From NCBI GenBank assembly GCA_963697705.1, contig CAVOPA010000017.1:186001-250000 (forward strand): DNA of 64,000 nucleotides, given 5' to 3'. Under the pieces are notes generated by a model. The model was not told the DNA's origin. It was given only the letters and a program-made list of their open reading frames with translations, and did not search any database. Every line of letters starts with the position of its first letter. The stretch's first letter is position 1. Source of the stretch: CAVUCH01 sp963697705. Lineage in GTDB: Bacteria; Acidobacteriota; Vicinamibacteria; Vicinamibacterales; JAENWD01. The position numbers were made by a program, and so were the translations under genes. Of this stretch, positions 45,398 through 54,031 are shown piece by piece.

Positions 45398-47299
45398 TCA
45401 GACACGGCCCTCGCCAGAATCGAGGACGGCCCGGACCTTGTCGGCGAGCGCCTGCAGCGTGAACGGCTTCTGGATGACGGGCGTGGTGGGCAGCACGCTG
45501 CCCCCGCCGGATCGCCGGGTCTCGCCTTCGAGCACGACGAGCGACTGCAGCATCGGGTCGATGGCGGTCAGGCGTGCGGCCAGCGGTACGCCCTCCGCTG
45601 TCTGAACGCCGCCATTGGCGACGAGCAGGTGAATGCGCGACGGATGTGACGCGAACAGTTCGACCGCTTCTGTTGCTGACGTGGCGAGCAGCGCCTCGTA
45701 CCCTCGACGGCGGAGCGCTTCGCCGGCGTAGTGCCGGAAAGTTTCGTCGGTCTCGACGACGAGAATCGCCTCGTGCGCCGTCGTGGCTACGGCAGATGCG
45801 GGCTGCGGGTTGCCGAGCGCGGGAAACAGGAGGGTGAACGCTGCTCCCTTGCCGACCGAGCTCTCCACCCACACGAATCCGTTGCTCTGCTTGACGATGC
45901 CGTAGACGGTGGCGAGCCCGAGCCCCCGGCCCATTCCCATCTGCTTCGTCGTGAAGAACGGCTGGAACGCATGCGCCTTTGCAACCGGATCCATGCCGTG
46001 GCCCGTGTCGGAAACCAGCAGGCGAACGTACCGGCCGGGCCTCAGCCACCGCCGGTCACGCGGGGTCCGGGCGCCAACGTCCATGGTGTCGACGCGAATG
46101 CTCAGCGTTCCACCGGACGGCATCGCCTCGCGCGCGTTCATCGCCAAGTTGACAACGACATCTTCGATCTGCCGGGCGTCGGCGCGGATGTCCGGCAGCT
46201 CGATGCCGGCCACCACTCGCAACGTTATGCTATCGCCGAGCATCGTCCGCAGCATCGGCTCCGAATCCGTGAGCAGGTGCACGAGGGAGAGCGGCCGAAG
46301 CTCGAAGACCTGCCGGCGCCCGAACGCGAGCAGCTGCCGGGTGAGCGATGCCGCCGCGGCGGATGCCTGGTCGATGGCGAGCGCCGATTCGCGCAGCGGT
46401 CCGTCGGCGGGCAATGCTCCGGCGAGGCGTTCGCTGTGCCCCTTGATCACCGTGAGCAGGTTGTTGAAGTCGTGCGCGAGGCCGCCGGCCAACCGCGCGA
46501 GCAGCTCCATCCGCTCCGCCCCGAGCAGCCGCGACTGCACGCGGGTGGCGGCGGTGACATCGACGATGGTGCCGCGCATGGATGCGAGCACCCCGGCTGC
46601 GTCCGTCACGACCGCAATCGAGCAGGACACATCGATCGGCTCGCCGCTCGCGCTCTGGAACTGCAGCCCGGACGGTCCGGCGCGGCCGCTGACTTGCGCC
46701 AGCGCCAGCAGTCGTAGAAGGGCTGGTGGGTCTGCCGAGTGATCGAGCAGGCTGCGGCCAAGCAGATCCGACGGCTCGGTGCAGCCGAGCATCTGCACGA
46801 GCGCACCGTTGCACCTGGTGATCTGCCAGTCGGGCGCAGCCTCGAAGCGGCCACACGCGTCCTCCTCGAACAGCTCGCGGCATCGGGCGTCGCTCGCCGA
46901 GAGCGCGGCCGCCGCACGCACGCGATCGGCGGCCGGCACGAAGGTCGAAACGGCCAGTCGCCGCCCGACGGCCTCGAAGGCTCGACACGTGTGCTCAACG
47001 GCAACCGGGGTGCCGTCCTCACGCGTAATCACGGCGAGATGCGTGACCGATGCGGCGACTCCCGAAAGCAGGTCCCGCATCCGCTCCGCGGTCGAGGGGC
47101 TCACATCCGCTACCGCGAGCGCGTCGAGCGAGGTCGCCGCCAGAACATCCGGCGCGAATCCCGTCAGGCGTGCGAAGGCGTGGTTCGCATACTCGACCCC
47201 GCCGCTCGAGGAGATCACGACCGCAGCGTCCGCCGCGTCGGTCAGCGCGCGAGCGACCAGGTCGCTGGAGACGCCATGTGCGCGGCCGTCAGCCTGCAT
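45398..47299 (-). CDS. PAS-containing hybrid histidine kinase with degenerate receiver
   Basis: This 633-residue kinase has a PAS domain (about residues 15-125), a second PAS-like region (about 140-265), the H-box LAHDFNNLLTVI, the N-box VVVNLAMNAREAMP, G1 VSDTGHGMD, the FQPFFTTK lid and G2 GRGLGLATVYG. A C-terminal receiver-like domain follows, but the phospho-acceptor is lost: LLVANGGVQ stands where the neighbouring kinase has LLLTDVVMP, and the acidic pair is altered (VVETDE). No membrane segment, so it senses in the cytoplasm. It overlaps the upstream kinase gene by 11 bases. Confidence 0.88.
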   Translation of the reverse strand: MQADGRAHGVSSDLVARALTDAADAAVVISSSGGVEYANHAFARLTGFAPDVLAATSLDALAVADVSPSTAERMRDLLSGVAASVTHLAVITREDGTPVAVEHTCRAFEAVGRRLAVSTFVPAADRVRAAAALSASDARCRELFEEDACGRFEAAPDWQITRCNGALVQMLGCTEPSDLLGRSLLDHSADPPALLRLLALAQVSGRAGPSGLQFQSASGEPIDVSCSIAVVTDAAGVLASMRGTIVDVTAATRVQSRLLGAERMELLARLAGGLAHDFNNLLTVIKGHSERLAGALPADGPLRESALAIDQASAAAASLTRQLLAFGRRQVFELRPLSLVHLLTDSEPMLRTMLGDSITLRVVAGIELPDIRADARQIEDVVVNLAMNAREAMPSGGTLSIRVDTMDVGARTPRDRRWLRPGRYVRLLVSDTGHGMDPVAKAHAFQPFFTTKQMGMGRGLGLATVYGIVKQSNGFVWVESSVGKGAAFTLLFPALGNPQPASAVATTAHEAILVVETDETFRHYAGEALRRRGYEALLATSATEAVELFASHPSRIHLLVANGGVQTAEGVPLAARLTAIDPMLQSLVVLEGETRRSGGGSVLPTTPVIQKPFTLQALADKVRAVLDSGEGRV

Positions 47300-48809
47300 C
47301 GGTCACATCGAGCGCTTGGCGGATTGACCGCAGCAGCGCCTGTCGATCGAACGGCTTGGCGATGAATCGCGCACCCGGCATCTCGCCTCCGCCTTCGGCG
47401 AACATCGGCTTGGGATATCCGGACATGTACACGACCCGCAGATCCGGCCGGTCCGCCTGCAACCGGGCAGACAGCTCGAAGCCGCTCATCTCGGGCATTA
47501 CGACGTCGGTCAGCAGCAGGTGAATCGTTCCGGCGGCATCGCGGCTGATCTGCTCGGCGGCTGACGGGGTGGCGGCGGCGAGCACGTCGTATCCCGCCAG
47601 TTCGAGCATGTCGGCGACCAACTCGCGCACGCGGGCTTCGTCTTCGACGACGAGCAGCGTTTCAGTTCCTCCCTCGATCGCGGCGGCGTCTCCCGCGCCT
47701 GCCCTGATCGGCACGTCGCCTGCGCGGGGAATGGCGAAGGTCACCGTGGTGCCCACGCCTTGCCGGCTCTCCAGGTGAACCGATCCCCCGCTATCGGAGG
47801 CAATCTGGCGCACCGTTGCAAGCCCGATCCCCGTGCCCTGGTGCGACTCCTTGGTCGTGAAGAACGGATCGAAGGCACGCGCCTGCGTGTCCTGGTCCAT
47901 GCCGACCCCCGTATCGGTCACGCTGATCGAGACGCAGCCGGCCTCCGCCACCGTCTCGTCCGCCGGCGCGCCGCCAGGCGGCACGTTCCTCGTCTGGATC
48001 GTCAGCACCCCGCCGCCGGGCATTGCATCGCGGGCGTTTACGGCCAGGTTCAAAAGCACCTGCTCGATCTCCGTGCGGTCAGCGTGAACCGGCCACAAGC
48101 CGCGCCCACGTTCGATGCGCAGGGAGACGTCTTCGCCGACGAGCCGGCGGAGGAGGTGCTCCGCGTCGTCGAGCAGCGCATTGACGTCGAGCACGGCCGG
48201 CGCCGGCGAATGCGGACGGCTGAAGGCGAGCAGGTGTCTGACCATCCCCGCAGCCCGCTCCGCGGCGGCTCGCACCGATTCGGCGGGCGCGCGCAGCCCG
48301 GAAGCCGCGGGCAGCGCGTCGAGCACGCGACCGATGTCGTTGACGATGATGGTAAGGAGGTTGCCGAAGTCATGCGAGATGCCGCCGGCGAGGCGGCCGA
48401 GCACCTCCAGCTTGCCCGCACGCCGAAGCTGCTCCTCGGCGTCGAGCGTGCGGGGCTCGATCGGCAGTCCCTCGCTCACATGCGTGACCGCCAGCATTGC
48501 CTGTGGCGGTACCTCGCCGTCGAGACGCCGCACCGACCCGTCGACGGTGTGCCAGCCGCCGCCGTCATCCTGCACCCGGACGCGTATCGTGGTCCGTGCA
48601 CCGGTCGTGAAGGCCTCGCGCACGGCGCGGTGCGCCGCGGCGATGTCGCTCGGATGCACGACCTCCCACAACACCTTGCCGGAAAGGTCAGCCGGGATGA
48701 CGCTGTGGGAATCCGAGCCCAGGAGTGTGAGGCAGCCCGACTCGTCGATGAGCGCCACGCGCTCTGTATCCGCCAGAGCGGGCGCGTCGAATTCGTTGGT
48801 CATGAGCAA
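47289..48809 (-). CDS. Cytoplasmic hybrid histidine kinase with intact receiver
   Basis: This 506-residue kinase has a PAS-like N-terminus (about residues 15-110), the H-box GGISHDFGNLLTII (Gly in place of the first Asn of HDFNN), N-box VLLNLAVNARDAMP, G1 VTDTGVGMD and lid FDPFFTTKE. Its C-terminal receiver is complete: VVEDEARV, LLLTDVVMPEMSG and FIAKPF. It is the first gene of a coupled pair with the kinase downstream. ATG 48809 or 48803 is the start. Confidence 0.9.
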   Translation of the reverse strand: MLMTNEFDAPALADTERVALIDESGCLTLLGSDSHSVIPADLSGKVLWEVVHPSDIAAAHRAVREAFTTGARTTIRVRVQDDGGGWHTVDGSVRRLDGEVPPQAMLAVTHVSEGLPIEPRTLDAEEQLRRAGKLEVLGRLAGGISHDFGNLLTIIVNDIGRVLDALPAASGLRAPAESVRAAAERAAGMVRHLLAFSRPHSPAPAVLDVNALLDDAEHLLRRLVGEDVSLRIERGRGLWPVHADRTEIEQVLLNLAVNARDAMPGGGVLTIQTRNVPPGGAPADETVAEAGCVSISVTDTGVGMDQDTQARAFDPFFTTKESHQGTGIGLATVRQIASDSGGSVHLESRQGVGTTVTFAIPRAGDVPIRAGAGDAAAIEGGTETLLVVEDEARVRELVADMLELAGYDVLAAATPSAAEQISRDAAGTIHLLLTDVVMPEMSGFELSARLQADRPDLRVVYMSGYPKPMFAEGGGEMPGARFIAKPFDRQALLRSIRQALDVTDAG

Positions 48810-48937
48810 GGAGCGCTGCGGTCCCCGCCCACTCGCGAGGGCTCAGTTCGTGCGCCCGCCCATGATAGCGTGCGTCGGCGGTTCTGGTGCGCGCACCGAG
48901 CCCTTACTGAATTGCTCGGTTTCGTCGAAGCCGGGCC

Positions 48938-49777
48938 TCAGTTCGTCGGCATGGCGCTGTCGACCTGCGGCGCCGGCGTCCGGTACGCCAGGCGAAGCGG
49001 CGAGAGTGACCCCGCGCCGCCCGCCAGCCGCCAAGCGAGCACACGGAAGCAGCCGCTCGCCGGCGCCTGTGGCAGGTGCTCGACCACCGGCCGCTGCCCC
49101 AGCACCGCATCGCGCACGGCCGGGTCCTGCACCACGAACCCATGGAAGCGGAGACTGCGACCGAGAAACCGGCTCGTGGCGATATCGAGCTGGCGGTAAA
49201 CGAGACCGGCTTCTTCCGCGTCGCGCGCCGAGTTCACGACGATGCCCAGCTCGCGCTCGAAATCGCCGCCAGTCAGGATCTTCACCATCGCGTACGCATC
49301 GACGATGGCGGCCGGCTCGGGCGAAGTCACGACGAGCACGCGATCGGCCAGCGCCAGCAGGTCGATGACGTTGTTGGAGATTCCTGCGGCGGTATCGATC
49401 AGCAGAAAATCGAGATCGGCCACGATGCGCGCGATGAGCGACTCGAAACGGCCCCACTGCTCGGGCGTGAGCGAGGTCAGGGCACGGATGCCGGTGGCCG
49501 CCGGCACGATGCGGATGCCCGCCGGACCAGTCACTGTGATTTCGTCCAGGGTTCTTTCGCCCGAGAGGCAGTGCCCGAGGTGGAATGCGGGCGTGAGACC
49601 GAGCACGACGTCGATGTTGCCGAGGCCGAAGTCGGCGTCGATGATGCCGACACGATGCCCGAGGCGCGCGAGTGACGCCGCCAGGTTGACGACCACGTTC
49701 GTCTTACCGACGCCACCTTTCCCGCTGGTGATCGCCAGGATGCTGCCCCGTGCCGCGCTTGTGCTGGTGTGTGTCAT
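48938..49777 (-). CDS. MinD/FlhG-like ParA-superfamily ATPase
   Basis: This 279-residue ATPase has the deviant Walker A KGGVGKTN with both lysines, the switch IIDADFGLGNIDVVLGL, and LLIDTAAGISNNVIDLLALA, which are closest to FlhG/YlxH and MinD. No flagellar genes are near, and the adjacent genes are kinases and an NtrC regulator. It may regulate location or number of some polar machine; this is inference. ATG 49777 precedes the conserved core directly. Confidence 0.85.
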   Translation of the reverse strand: MTHTSTSAARGSILAITSGKGGVGKTNVVVNLAASLARLGHRVGIIDADFGLGNIDVVLGLTPAFHLGHCLSGERTLDEITVTGPAGIRIVPAATGIRALTSLTPEQWGRFESLIARIVADLDFLLIDTAAGISNNVIDLLALADRVLVVTSPEPAAIVDAYAMVKILTGGDFERELGIVVNSARDAEEAGLVYRQLDIATSRFLGRSLRFHGFVVQDPAVRDAVLGQRPVVEHLPQAPASGCFRVLAWRLAGGAGSLSPLRLAYRTPAPQVDSAMPTN

Positions 49778-50330
49778 GACAGTTGGAGGGCGGCGATTCG
49801 CCGAGAACGGATGCAACCAGGAGCTGCGTAGTCGCGCGACTCCGTTCGTCGCCGCATCACGCGTCACCGAGAGCCGAACACCCGCTGCTGAGCAAGTGCG
49901 ATGCCCTCGGCGTCTACACGCCCATGGCGCGGCGATTCGCGCCTCGATCGCGCATTCGGGAGCCCCTGGCTGTCGGGGTGCCGACGAAAGCGACGGCGGG
50001 ACGACCGCTACCAGCCGGGCGGCGCCGTCGTGACGGTTGACTCCAGGACTTCGAGTGATGCGATGCCGCGGCGATCACGGTCCGCCTCAAGGGGGCACGA
50101 CGGGGATCAATGGGCTTTCATCGGCAATCGGATAGGGCTCTTCGATCGGATGGGATTGCGGCCTAAAGCTGGGCCGGTCCGGAACCGAGAACAGGGCGTG
50201 ATCGTACGTGTCGCCTCGCCGTCACCACCGACGGTCTTCCGATCGCCGCGCCCGGCGACCGCCGTGCGGGTACCCCGGACCGCGGCTCCGGAGAGGCGCT
50301 TCACGGCCGCTGACCCGGCTCCCCACGCCC
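49778..50330. other. Gene-free stretch with one decayed REP copy
   Basis: About 550 bases separate the divergent MinD-like and NtrC-type genes. No recognisable coding sequence is seen. At 50073-50108 the string GATCACGGTCCGCCTCAAGG, followed by GGGCACGACGGGGATC, is a diverged copy of the REP palindrome with its GATCACGG and CGGGGATC flanks. Both promoters must lie here, but I found no convincing boxes. Confidence 0.5.
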
Positions 50331-51734
50331 ATGACTGAAACGACTCGCTTCTCCGTACTCCTGATCGAGGACGACCCGGCGCTGCGGCAGGTGATCGCCG
50401 ATGGTCTCGAGGCCGACGGGTTCAATGTGGCGCAGGCGGCGGATGCCGCCGATGGGCGCGACCGTCTGCACGGCTTCGCTTACGACGCGCTGGTCGTCGA
50501 TCTGCGGCTGCCCGACGCAAGTGGGCTGGATCTGCTCGACGAGGCGTTGACGCTGTTCCCGACGATGCGCGCGGTGGTGATGACGGGATTCGGCGGGGTG
50601 AGCGATGCGGTCACGGCCATCAAGCGGGGCGCCGTCGACTTCCTGATCAAGCCGTTCCAGCTCTCGCAGCTCTCGCGCGCGCTGCGCGGTGCGATCGAAC
50701 AGCAGCAGCTTCGGCAGGAGAACGCCGAGCTTCGGGCGCAGCTCCAGAGCCGCTTCCGCTTCAACAACATCGTCGGGTGCAGCGCGCCGATGCGCGCGGT
50801 GTTCTCGACCCTCGAACTGGTGGCGCCGATGAACAGCACGGTGCTGATCGAGGGTGAGACCGGCACCGGCAAGGAACTGATCGCGCGAACCATTCACCAC
50901 AACAGCCCGCGGCGCGACCAGCACTTCGTCGCGTTCAACGCCGCGGCCATTCCAGACGGTCTCGCGGAGGCGGAGCTGTTCGGGCACGTGAAGGGCGCGT
51001 TCACCGGCGCGGTGCAGGGGCGCACCGGGCGCTTCGAGCTGGCGCACAACGGCACGCTGTTCATCGACGAAGTCTCGACCATGTCACTGTCGCTGCAGGC
51101 GAAGCTGCTGCGCGCGCTTCAGGAGCGCCAGATCGAGCGGCTTGGCGAGTCGCGCTCGATCAAGTTCGATACCCGCATCATCGCGGCCACGAACCTGGAT
51201 CTGCGGCGGATGGTCAAGGAGGGCACGTTCCGCGAGGATCTCTACTACCGGCTGAACGTCGTCCCGGTCAGACTGCCGCCGCTGCGCGCGCGTGGTGAGG
51301 ACGTGCCGCTGCTGGCGCAGTACTTCGTGCGCCAGTCGTGCGAGGCCAACGGCGTGGCGGTGCGGACGCTCGGCCAGGACTGCGTGCGCATCCTCATGAA
51401 TCACACCTGGCCCGGCAACATCCGTCAGCTGGAAAACGCGATGGAGCACGCCGTGGCGATGAGCGGGATCGACGGCCAGATCACGCCGGCGATGCTGCCG
51501 GAAGACATCCGGCAGCCCGGGGCATCGCGGCTCGCGCCCGCGGTTTCGATTCCCGAAGAAGGCATCAACTTCGTTTCGGTGGTGTCGCAGCTCGAACGCG
51601 AGCTGATCCTGCGATCGCTCGAACGGACGGGCGGCAACAAGCGGAAGGCGGCGCGGCTGCTGCAACTGAGCCGCACGACGCTGATCGACAAGCTGCAGCG
51701 GCTCACGGCAGCGCCCGACGGCGCCGCCGCATAA
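50331..51734 (+). CDS. NtrC-family sigma-54-dependent response regulator
   Basis: This 467-residue regulator has a receiver with LLIEDDP, phospho-acceptor Asp in ALVVDLRLPD and Lys in FLIKPF. The AAA+ domain has GETGTGKE, the exact sigma-54 contact loop KGAFTGA, and LFIDEVSTM. A Fis-type helix-turn-helix follows (NKRKAARLLQLSRTTLIDKL). With two kinases and a MinD-like ATPase just upstream on the other strand, it is a good candidate for the output of that group. Confidence 0.93.
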   Translation: MTETTRFSVLLIEDDPALRQVIADGLEADGFNVAQAADAADGRDRLHGFAYDALVVDLRLPDASGLDLLDEALTLFPTMRAVVMTGFGGVSDAVTAIKRGAVDFLIKPFQLSQLSRALRGAIEQQQLRQENAELRAQLQSRFRFNNIVGCSAPMRAVFSTLELVAPMNSTVLIEGETGTGKELIARTIHHNSPRRDQHFVAFNAAAIPDGLAEAELFGHVKGAFTGAVQGRTGRFELAHNGTLFIDEVSTMSLSLQAKLLRALQERQIERLGESRSIKFDTRIIAATNLDLRRMVKEGTFREDLYYRLNVVPVRLPPLRARGEDVPLLAQYFVRQSCEANGVAVRTLGQDCVRILMNHTWPGNIRQLENAMEHAVAMSGIDGQITPAMLPEDIRQPGASRLAPAVSIPEEGINFVSVVSQLERELILRSLERTGGNKRKAARLLQLSRTTLIDKLQRLTAAPDGAAA

Positions 51735-51742
51735 CCTTTCCG

Positions 51743-52513
51743 CTACGTCCGGGGCCGATACGCGGGGATGCGCAGCGTCAACGTCTGCGCCTCGCCAGCG
51801 GTCGCGAGGCTGAGGCCACCGCCCTGCGATCGCGCCAGCCGGGCGGCGGCCCAGAGCTGCGCGCCAATCGTCAACGGCGTCGCAGGTGCCGCGGCGCCGG
51901 CGCTCTCTTGTGCGGCACTGCCGCCGCCCTCCGTCATCACATGAAGAGCGATCGCGTCGCCGTCGGGCTCGACGCGCAGGAGGACGCGGGCGTTCGGGCG
52001 ATGCCTCGCCATTGCTTCAGCCGCCAGCAGGACGTCGAGCAGAGCCTGCAGGGTCCGGCCGCCGTCGGCGACGGCCCAGCACGGCTCCGGCACCGACGCG
52101 ACGTCGATGGCGATCCGCGCGCGGCTCAATGACGCCCGGCGCATCGCCACGGCGGCGCTGACGACCTGCGACACATCGATTGGACCCGGCGTACCGGGCT
52201 CCGCACGAGAGTACGCCAGGAGCCGATTGATGGTTGCGGCCGCTGCAGCCGCCTGTTCGCGGATCGCCTGCACGCGCCGGCGCACGGCTGGCTCGAGATC
52301 CCGGCGCTCCAGCAGTTCTGCGCTGCCCCCGATCACCTGCAAATCGTTGTTGACGTCGTGCGCCGCGTTCGAGAACGCCCGCACGATCGTCCACAGCCGG
52401 TTGATTTCCTCGAGAGTATCGTCGGCCAGGTTCGCTGCGTCGGCGGGGCGCAGGGTTGCAGGATCCAGTTCTGTGAGCGCCACGGCGGGCCAGTGTAGCG
52501 GCGCCTCCGCCAC
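51743..52513 (-). CDS. Histidine-kinase-like protein lacking its ATP-binding motifs
   Basis: This 256-residue protein has a dimerisation/phospho-acceptor helix with AAHDVNNDLQVIGG, as in HisKA kinases of the HDFNN type. The region where the ATPase should be lacks an N-box asparagine (QALLDVLLAAEAM), a DxGxG box (MTEGGG) and a GxGLG loop. It could take phosphate from another kinase or act as a scaffold, but should not phosphorylate itself. It is convergent with the NtrC-type gene, eight bases away. Confidence 0.7.
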   Translation of the reverse strand: MAEAPLHWPAVALTELDPATLRPADAANLADDTLEEINRLWTIVRAFSNAAHDVNNDLQVIGGSAELLERRDLEPAVRRRVQAIREQAAAAAATINRLLAYSRAEPGTPGPIDVSQVVSAAVAMRRASLSRARIAIDVASVPEPCWAVADGGRTLQALLDVLLAAEAMARHRPNARVLLRVEPDGDAIALHVMTEGGGSAAQESAGAAAPATPLTIGAQLWAAARLARSQGGGLSLATAGEAQTLTLRIPAYRPRT

Positions 52514-52789
52514 ACGGTCAACGCGCGGGCACCGCGCGGCCTAAGCGGGCGTGACTCGAGCTGCCGGCGCGAGCGCGAGTGCCGACTCTTCCTGTGTTCG
52601 CACTCGGGGCTCGCGCACCGGTGTGCCGGCCGGTTCTGAACGCCCTCGCGAACCGCCGCCGAAGAGTAAAATCGCGGGTTGCGCGTGGTGTGGGCCTCTG
52701 CCATTGGCTGACACTCGAGACCGGCACATCCGGGCCCTCCACGGGCATCCTTCGTTTCCGCTCCGAGTTTCAGTCACAGTGGCCTCGAA

Positions 52790-53980
52790 ATGCGCTCCAT
52801 CGTCATCCACTACCAGGAGATCGCCCTCAAGGGAAAGAACCGCCCGTGGTTCATCAGCCGCCTCGTGCGGCAGGTGAAGCTCGCGATGGCGGACCTCGAC
52901 GTGCGCGAGGTCCGGTCGATCATGGGCCGCATCGAGGTGGTGCTCGGCCCCGAGGCGCCGTGGGAGATCGCGAAGGATCGGCTGCAGCACGTCTTCGGCA
53001 TCGCAAACTTTGCGGTCGCCCGGCGCACGCCGCCGGATCTCGACGTGCTGACGACCGCGCTCCTCTCGGATCTCGAGGGCCTCACGCCGAAGAACTTCCG
53101 CGTGGCGGCGCGGCGCGCTGACAAGCGCTTCCCGATGCCCTCGCCCGACGTCGAGCGCCTGCTCGGGGCTCGCGTGCAGGCGGCGTTCGGATGGCCCGTG
53201 AAGCTGGACGACCCCGACTTCACCATCCGCATCGAGTTGGTCACCCACGAGGCGTTCTACTCGTTCGGCAAGGAGCGCGGCGCGGGCGGCCTTCCGGCCG
53301 GCGTGAGCGGCCGCGTGCTGTGCCTGCTGTCGGGCGGCATCGACTCGCCGGTCGCCGCGTGGCGCATGATGCGCCGCGGCTGCACCGTGGACCTCGTCCA
53401 CTTTCACAGCTACCCCTTTCACGATGCGACCTCCCAGGAGAAGGTGCGCGACATCGCGGCGCTGCTGGCGCGGTATCAACTCCGCGTGCGCCTCTACCAG
53501 GTGCCGTTCGGACAGCTGCAGCGGCAGGTGGTCGTCGCCATTCCCGCGTCGCTGCGGATCGTCATCTACCGCCGCCTGATGATGCGCATCGCCGACGCGA
53601 TCGCGCGCAACCTCGGCGCGCGCGCGCTGGTGACCGGCGAAGTGGTGGGCCAGGTAGCCTCGCAGACGCTCGAGAACATGGCGGTCATCTCCGCGGCGAC
53701 GAGGCTGCCGATTATGCGACCGCTCGTTGGCATGGACAAAGAGGAGATCACGGCGGAGGCGGAGCGGATCGGAAGCTTTCCCATCTCGATCCTTCCCGAC
53801 CAGGATTGCTGCCAGCTGTTCACCCCCCGCCATCCGGCTACTCGGGCCCGGCCCGCCGAAATCGAGGACGCCGAGCGGACGCTGCCGACGGCGGACATGG
53901 TTCGCGACGCGGCCCGGGCCGCCGTCGTGGAGGACTTCCGTTTCCCCGTTGTACAATCACCTGTTCAGCGCGATCGCTGA
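52790..53980 (+). CDS. thiI: tRNA 4-thiouridine synthase ThiI
   Basis: This 396-residue protein adds sulfur to uridine-8 of tRNA and can feed thiazole synthesis. The N-terminal ferredoxin-like and THUMP domains (IHYQEIALKGKNR, PDVERLLGARV) precede the PP-loop SGGIDSPVAAWRMMRRG at about residue 181. The Cys pair in LPDQDCCQLFTPRHP follows. There is no C-terminal rhodanese domain, which is normal outside enterobacteria. ATG 52790 begins the conserved N-terminus. Confidence 0.93.
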   Translation: MRSIVIHYQEIALKGKNRPWFISRLVRQVKLAMADLDVREVRSIMGRIEVVLGPEAPWEIAKDRLQHVFGIANFAVARRTPPDLDVLTTALLSDLEGLTPKNFRVAARRADKRFPMPSPDVERLLGARVQAAFGWPVKLDDPDFTIRIELVTHEAFYSFGKERGAGGLPAGVSGRVLCLLSGGIDSPVAAWRMMRRGCTVDLVHFHSYPFHDATSQEKVRDIAALLARYQLRVRLYQVPFGQLQRQVVVAIPASLRIVIYRRLMMRIADAIARNLGARALVTGEVVGQVASQTLENMAVISAATRLPIMRPLVGMDKEEITAEAERIGSFPISILPDQDCCQLFTPRHPATRARPAEIEDAERTLPTADMVRDAARAAVVEDFRFPVVQSPVQRDR

Positions 53981-54031
53981 TCCTCGGCTCTGCCGGGCCT
54001 TCCGCACTCATTCAGAGGAGTCTTCGTCATC

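Noticed and set aside
48938..49777. FlhG as evidence of a flagellar cluster
   Set aside because: No other flagellar or chemotaxis gene is in the window, so the protein is described only as MinD/FlhG-like.
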